DNA of 64,000 bases from Citrus sinensis (lineage: Eukaryota > Streptophyta > Magnoliopsida > Sapindales > Rutaceae). The notes under the pieces were generated by a model. It worked only from the letters and a program-made list of their open reading frames with translations. It did no database searches and had not been told where the DNA came from. Below, in pieces: positions 57,763 to 64,000 of the stretch. The DNA lies in contig NC_068557.1 in assembly GCF_022201045.2 (NCBI RefSeq), positions 6,262,001 through 6,326,000 of the forward strand. The letters run 5' to 3'. A program made the translations under genes and the position numbers. Numbering within the stretch: the first letter of the stretch is position 1; each line of letters opens with the position of its first letter.

Positions 57763-60698
57763 TCAAATTGCTGCAACCTCTTCATCCCACAATTTCTTTT
57801 TTGCAATCAGAACTCGTTCTTCACTGGAAGAGAGGGCATCAATCCTTGGTTCAACTTCTGATAACCAGCCATCCCACTTTAAGGCAGTTATAAATTTTCG
57901 GATGTAGTTTATTATAGAGGATTTGTCTCTTATGATCACAAACCCTTCTGGCCGTAGCATCCTGTCCATTTCAATTAGTAAATCCTCAAAGCTGCACCCA
58001 CGCTCCTCGATCTCTGAAAAAACTTTCCAGGCATGAAGAAGATCATATGTGCGTGGATATGTAGAGAATGATTCACACCTATAGCACACACAGGTGAAAC
58101 TCGTAAAAAGCTTATAAACAGAGAAAGCAGTAGTTTTAAAATACTTCAGAAGAAAGGAAGATCAGGGAGAAATAAATCCAAAATTCAACTACTTGTATTC
58201 CACAGTATAATGATTTTCATGTTAAAGTGCAAAATACTGGTGAACAAGCAGGAAAAGAATGATGGAACAATCCCGTTGCCAAAATGGTTTAAGGATTAAA
58301 AGAGTACACGGCTGCCTTTAAGAAATGACATGGTTTGTCATAGCAATATACTTCGCATACTAGTATTGTAATAGTCTAATAGACTTAAATCAAGACAAAT
58401 AGAGGCAAGAATAAAAGAATACGTACAAAATGTCAAAAGGCGAAAAGGGAAGACCAGAAGATATACGCATTGATAAAACAGACTAAAAGGCATACCAATC
58501 ATGAACAGTTCCAATTAAGCCTCGATCATAAATTATTTTCAATCTGGCAGACATTCGAACAGGAGCAACATTCATCACCCAAACATCTTTATCTTTCAGA
58601 GCAGCTGCAAATCCCCCAAGGTTTGAGTTCATATCCATGACATTTCTAAACGTGTTCTTCTGTGCAACAGTTTTCATCTGCTTCCAGTAGTCAACCACTC
58701 TAACTTGCCATATGCCCTGCATCATAGTGTTTTTCCCCCCTCCATGACTAACATGATAAGACTATAAATATACCAAGATTCAACAGAACGAGATATAACA
58801 CATCAAAAAGTATTACAGAAACTTACAATGTCCTCATGGAATTCCTCTGTAGTAACACCAACTTCTTCTAGGCGAGGGGGCGGTGCAGTAAGCCTTGCTG
58901 GCCAAGGAACTAGGCCAGTTCCTTTTTCGTGGTGCATCTCTGTAGAAGAATTAAATGAATTATTCTGAGAACTTACATGAAGTTTCCAATATCTAAGGAT
59001 TTGAAATTATCCATCTGACAACAAGACTGATGAATTCACCCCAGATGGAAAGTGGCACAACATAATAACAAAGACAAAAGTCCTACCAACCACCACGAAA
59101 TTATCCGCAACTTACAACCTGAATTACAAGGACAAGGCAATGGTACTTACTTGCTGAGTAAGGAGAGATACATGCTTTCATGAGCACATTCCATGTAACA
59201 TCAGGGTCATCATCAGAACTGCATAAAGGAGGCCTGGAACCAGGAACTCTCTTCAAGTAACAGCTATTGCTAATTGGCTTTGCCCAAATAACAGTCTGGT
59301 CTTTCTTTGAAACAATTTTCCAGCACATGCTTTTAAGAAGATCATACATAGCATTCCAGATTCTTCGATTTTCTGGATCATGTGCATAGGCTTCAGGAGA
59401 GGAGTACACAAAATACCCCCCTGGCCTTAGTAATCTGTCAAGTTCTAGTAACAGAATCCCGTCTCTCTGAAGCCAATCAATCCTACATCGGGAACAATGA
59501 GCCAGTTCAAAAGATCTGCTTGGATAAGGAAGTCTTTTTGTTCCCAAAACACCTAGGGTTGATGGAATCCCCCTCTCTAATGCAAACTGTATCTGGTTCT
59601 CGTGCACATCATTAGGGGCCAGAGACATAGCTATGATGTCATGGGAAAGAAGATAGGCTCCAAAACTGGCAACCCCACATCCCACATCAAGAACATTTCT
59701 GACATTTCCGCCATTATTGAGCTTATCACTAGGAAATTTAAGCATCTACACGAAAACAATGGTGTAAACAATTAGGCATTAGGTTAACAATAAGGAAAAT
59801 CAAAAGATGATTACAAAAAAGTGAAAATGCAAGCAAATATTTTCGTCACATACCCTAGCAAGGGCTAGAATGTATTTATCTGCTCCGTCATGGAAATGGG
59901 TTCCTCCACCTGGGAAATTTATCTTCTCCCCGTTCACAACCATCCAATGCTGATCCGATTTCTCTTCTGCAAGGTGCGTATGAGGTATATTCGCCTTCCA
60001 AACTTCATCTCTACTCGCTGGCCACCTTACAGGGATCTGAAACTCTAATAAACAATTTTGTCGGAATCAAAAATTAAATAAAGTCGGAGCCAAAACCAAC
60101 AACCACATAAGTGACCATAGCCACTAACCTTGTAACCTTTAGGAGGCGGAACCAGGCAATTGTAACGACGCTCTGGAGGAGGACAATGCCGCTCATAGTG
60201 CTCCATTAATGACAAATTAGGCTTCAGCTTTAATTGGTAAATAAGGTTCCTGTCTAAGCACGGTATCAATTCTGAATATCTCATATCACAAATCTGTACA
60301 AATAACACACTATATTAAATTTCCACTCAACTAAAGAGTTTAATTTATAAAAAATAAAATAATAATAATAATCAACACGAATCAAGCGCCATAAGCAATC
60401 AACAAAAAAGAAAATTAAAACTCTTTGAAATAACGTTGCTTACGGGGATGCTTTTGGGCACTTCAGGATTGAGCTCTTGATCTTCGAACAAGTCATCGAA
60501 ATCGCGGTTCCGGCCAAAGGTCCCGAGAACCGGGTCGGATCCATCGAACCCGGAGGATTCATCGTCTGATCTTCGGAGGCCCGGAGCGGAAGTGGAACCG
60601 TAATACAAACAGACCAACCCGAGAACCGAAATGAGTCCCAACAGCACGTAGGTGAGTTGCTTTGAAGTGCGGATTTGCTGCTCGCTCTTTTGTTTCAT
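57763..60698 (-). CDS. PMT9: Probable methyltransferase PMT9-like (Golgi type II membrane protein), seven exons, 615 aa
   Basis: Exons: 60444-60698, 60129-60293, 59854-60036, 59151-59745, 58827-58939, 58496-58716, 57763-58078; 1848 nt in frame. A short cytosolic tail is followed by one membrane span (LTYVLLGLISVLGLVCLYYG, residues 15-34) and a variable stem. The DUF248 domain carries MEHYERHCPPPERR and GYKIPVRWPASRDEVW. SAM-binding motif I is NVLDVGCGVASFGAYLL (residues about 218-234). Further family motifs are LELDRLLRPGGYF, NVMDMNSNLGGFAAAL and MDRMLRPEGFVIIRD. The PMT/QUA2 family resides in the Golgi and is thought to methylate cell wall pectin; PMT9 activity itself is unproven. The start is the ATG at 60698 (MKQKSEQQ); the open extension above it begins only with GTG. 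It is intact. Confidence 0.92.
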
Positions 60699-61140
60699 TT
60701 CTGGCACCTGATTCGGGGAACAATCCGACTCGTCTTAAGCTGAAAAGCCAACGAAAATTGCAAGAAGGCTCAGACTGAGTTGCTAATATCGTGTGTTTTT
60801 GTAAGAGCAAATAAGGCAAGGAGTGTAGCATCTTCAGTGCTGCTCCGGGAATTATCGCATGCGGTCACCAGCACGTGAGGGCTGGATGCAGTCGCGACGG
60901 ATTTGATTGGTAGGATTTATACACTCTTTATTGGAACAACGCATGGTTTCATAATTGTGAGGTTCATAATGGGTTGAGGACTTGGGCCGTTGACCCTTTT
61001 GACCAAAACTTAAAGTCGAGTAAAGGACAAAATGGTCTTCGCAGAAAATACGATTTTCTTCCACTTTTTTCCATCAACGATGTCGTGTTGTACGAGATAA
61101 AAGATTTCAGGACGATAAAGTATAGAATGAGAGGCTAATG
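60699..61140. promoter_or_regulatory. Upstream region of the PMT gene
   Basis: 5' UTR and promoter are expected here on the minus strand. I see no convincing TATA box. Confidence 0.4.
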
Positions 61141-61247
61141 CTAAGTTACATGCATGTACCTTACACTCTTTTTATATAAATAGTGAATGATGTGGGTTTA
61201 TTCATTATTCATGTAAGAGGGTTGTAAGGTACATGCATGTAACTTAG
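61141..61247. mobile_element. Foldback MITE, 107 bp, with perfect 24-bp terminal inverted repeats
   Basis: 61141-61164 and 61224-61247 are exact inverted copies, and each arm contains the palindrome TACATGCATGTA. The loop is AT-rich (TATATAAATAG). No obvious target duplication. Too small to encode anything. Confidence 0.7.
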
Positions 61248-64000
61248 AGGGATCCTAGAATGAAGTATTAATAAATGTATTTAAAAGAATTGATGGAAAG
61301 AGATAAAAGATTTCAGGAAGGCCTAATAGGAACTGTAATTTTTGTTATAGATGAGACTAAGATGTTAATAAAAAATTTTGGTTATATTTTTGCATTTTGC
61401 CAAAAATTATAGTAATGACTGAAGTGTTAAAAAAACAAAAATTATAAAGACTTGATATGTTTCAACAACTAGAGACTTATTTAACTTTTGTCAAACAAGT
61501 ACTCAAGGGCTACAACATGTTATATAATTGTAAAGCGAATGAAAGAATATAACATGTTCTGCTAAAATTTGTGTAATAAAACTTTTTCAAATAGAGTTTA
61601 TTTAAGTAGAATTTTTCTTTTAAAAAGAATGAGTTATTTGATTGTTAGTAAAAGATTTTATTAAAAATTTTAAACTTACTTTAATAAATAAGTTTTTTAA
61701 GATATATTATAAATAATATTAAATAAGATCAAAAAATACATAATTTGTACCTTAGACAAGTTAACTTATTAGAAAAAGCTTTTCAAAGTCCAACATCTAC
61801 TTTCTAAAGCTTAAAATTTTAGCTTTTATTATAGAGGCAAAATAACTTACTTAATTTCTAAAAGCTCTTTTGAAAATAAAACCAAACAACACCAACTTTT
61901 TAAAAAAGAGTTTATGAGATTAAATGAGCATTTTTTGTTATTAGATAAGTGATATCAATTATGCACATAGTGTTAAATCATAGAAAAATAAAAAGATTAA
62001 AAAGTATGGCTCCTTTCGATAGAACTTTCTAAATAGACCTTATTTAAGTAGAATTTTTATTAGTAAAACTTTATAAATAAAGCTTGCATAAAAAAATTAG
62101 TTAATAGATATCAATGAGAGCTTTTATTAGATATTAAAAAACTACTTTAATAGATTAGTTTTTTGAAAGTTATGTTATGAAAGGAATAAATAAGATTATC
62201 AAATAAATAAATAAATATATTAGACATTTTAATATTTTAAAAAAATTCCACTGCCAAAAGTAAAAAAAAAATTAAGATTTTGTTAGTAGATAATAAAATG
62301 ACTTATTTAATCTTTAAAAATTTTACTAAAAAATAATTAAATAATAGTAAATAATTTTTAAAAATTTATAAAATTAAATAAACACTTATGACAATTAAAT
62401 AATTTTTTACAAATAAATAAACAAGCGTTGTGCGTGGGTAGGTTAGCGTACTAGCAATCCAGTATGTGTCTCATGTTGCTTACGTGGAAAGGCCAAAGGT
62501 TGGGTGGTTAAAATATGATAATGGGCTGGTTTGGGCCCTTATGGTGGTTGGGGCATCGTATTCTGTGTCTTATTTTTATTATCGACGATGCTATACAGAC
62601 ACATAAATGATTTGTTTCTCTCTTATCAATTGTAGCGTGCAAGGTATTAATGGGCTTTATTATTCATTATTAAGACATAAATTTTATCATTCAATCAATT
62701 AAAAAGAAATTCTAAAATATCTCTAATGTATTCTAACTAATTGATGCATACATGACATATATAATTAAATTTAATGTAACCATCAATTGAATAATAATTT
62801 TTCAAAATAAATGTACACATGTCATAATATCATTTGCTTGTTGTATGATTGACGCAGTACATCTGATGTATTCTAAAATTTCTCATCAAAGTAGAGGCTT
62901 TCAAATGACTTAAACTTTAGTTAATCCAAATCCGATTCATTTATTTTTCATATCATATTCGTGTCACCTATTTAATAAAATTTTAATTTATTTAAAAAAA
63001 ACAAATTCAAATATGATTTTATTACATTTCTTAGAAATTTCCAATAAAATGTGACAAATAACACATACCTATATATTAAAAATATAAGTAAATATAATAA
63101 TTAAATATCATAAATAAATTATCGTGTCGGAACTCTAATATACTAACACGGTTATTAATCAAACACAAACATAATCTATTTTAATAATTATGTCAAATTT
63201 AACCACCCATTTATAATTCATTTATTCATATCATTTTTTATCTGGAATCATTTCCTTTTTTTTTTTTATATGTGTTAGTGGATTCTTGTCAAATTTGTCA
63301 GCTCCTACCAAAAAAAAACACACGAAACATTTCAAAACGGAAGTCCAAAATTTCGCCTGCCGACCGGAAGCTTTACTGTTCGCTCAACGTGTTGCTTGCC
63401 GAAACACATGCAACACGAGAATTATGGGCTTTCCCATACCTAAAAATCACGTTACCTTCGGTAGATCTGTTGTTCTCTCTTTAGTTTGACATCTGTTACA
63501 TAGAATTAATTGATTGACATGCAAGTATGCAACTCTGTCTGTGTGGCCTGGTTTCGATGAGCGGCGGTCCAAGCCAATAAGGAGAATGACTTATATACAC
63601 GTACAGATATGTAGAACGTGTGATGCGTGTGAAACTTTGCTGCCGTGGCAGAAAGAAACTTTGAACGTTGTGTTGTTGATGATGATAGTGAAATCCACGT
63701 ACTTGGATTATATATGACGTGTTTGATGAAGTATTGTACTGTGGTGATTTGCCTGAATCAAGAATTGACCCGTTAATTAAAAATTTCAGCTGCGTCCGCA
63801 AGAAAGAGTTCCTTCGATCTCCGGCATTTGACCCATTAAAAGACGCCTTCGTGTGGATGGGTTATGGACTCTTACCTTATCCACTAGAATTCAATAAACT
63901 CCAGAAAAGCAATATCACTGACTCGGGCATCAAGCAAAGCCGTCAACTTAAACATCCTCCCAGGCTCCCACGCTATCCGAATGGCAGTACTTCTGATTGG
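61248..64000. other. AT-rich intergenic region at the right end
   Basis: 61590-61740 and 62030-62215 share a diverged segment starting TTATTTAAGTAGAATTTTT, about 445 bp apart, probably an old non-autonomous element or its tandem copies. From 63270 on the DNA is more GC-balanced but no frame (for example 63272-63484 plus, 63496-63801 minus) shows family features. No gene is supported. Confidence 0.5.

Noticed and set aside
60699..60831. Upstream extension or a separate 90-codon minus frame over the PMT start
   Set aside because: Overlaps exon 1 in another frame, or begins with GTG; PMT proteins start at MK.K as chosen.
63272..63801. Overlapping small frames near the right end
   Set aside because: Several frames on both strands are open by chance; no conserved motif, no splice-supported extension.

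Overview
The window is nuclear DNA of a flowering plant. It is AT-rich, has GT-AG introns, Ty1/copia retrotransposons primed by initiator-tRNA-Met, MULE and hAT-type transposons, and plant-specific gene families. Gene content points to a eudicot; the DUF4283 LINE-type ORF, the MULE/GRF pair and the GDSL and PMT proteins look most like rosids such as Citrus, but that assignment is from memory and not tested.

The left 32 kb is a gene graveyard filled with transposons. From left to right: the 3' end of a MULE transposase gene; a GRF zinc-finger gene; a short ISY1-like fragment; a block of middle exons of a DDB1 pseudogene; a CUL4 pseudogene fragment on the minus strand; copia element 1 (4641-9905), carrying a hAT-type element in one LTR; then the first exons of a DDB1 pseudogene. 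This DDB1 copy continues to 30331 and is interrupted by copia element 2 (11833-18993, intact 1369-aa polyprotein, inserted inside an exon), copia element 3 (22418-27901, degraded) and a solo LTR (28466-29582). At 30335 it runs into an inverted copy of its own last exon. That copy and a second one further right are fused to the tail of a GDSL lipase pseudogene, and a SINE sits in the second copy.

From 31.5 to 43.8 kb lies a tandem duplication of about 6 kb. Each unit holds one decayed GDSL gene and one intact five-exon GDSL esterase/lipase gene, both on the minus strand. Next come a cluster of hairpins (43.9-44.1 kb) and a LINE-type DUF4283 ORF broken by a 257-bp tandem duplication.

From 46.8 to 60.7 kb the region is ordinary gene space: SURF2 (+, five exons), a two-MATH-domain gene (+, with an apparent frameshift), a uridine kinase/UPRT-like gene (-, 14 exons, 473 aa) and a PMT-type putative methyltransferase (-, seven exons, 615 aa). 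GDSL, SURF2 and PMT together resemble the Arabidopsis neighbours At5g14450, At5g14440 and At5g14430 (from memory). The last 3 kb is AT-rich intergenic DNA with a small foldback element.

Exon boundaries given here were worked out by hand from splice-site consensus, reading-frame phase and family similarity. The intact gene models (two GDSL genes, SURF2, UKL, PMT) all sum to whole codons.
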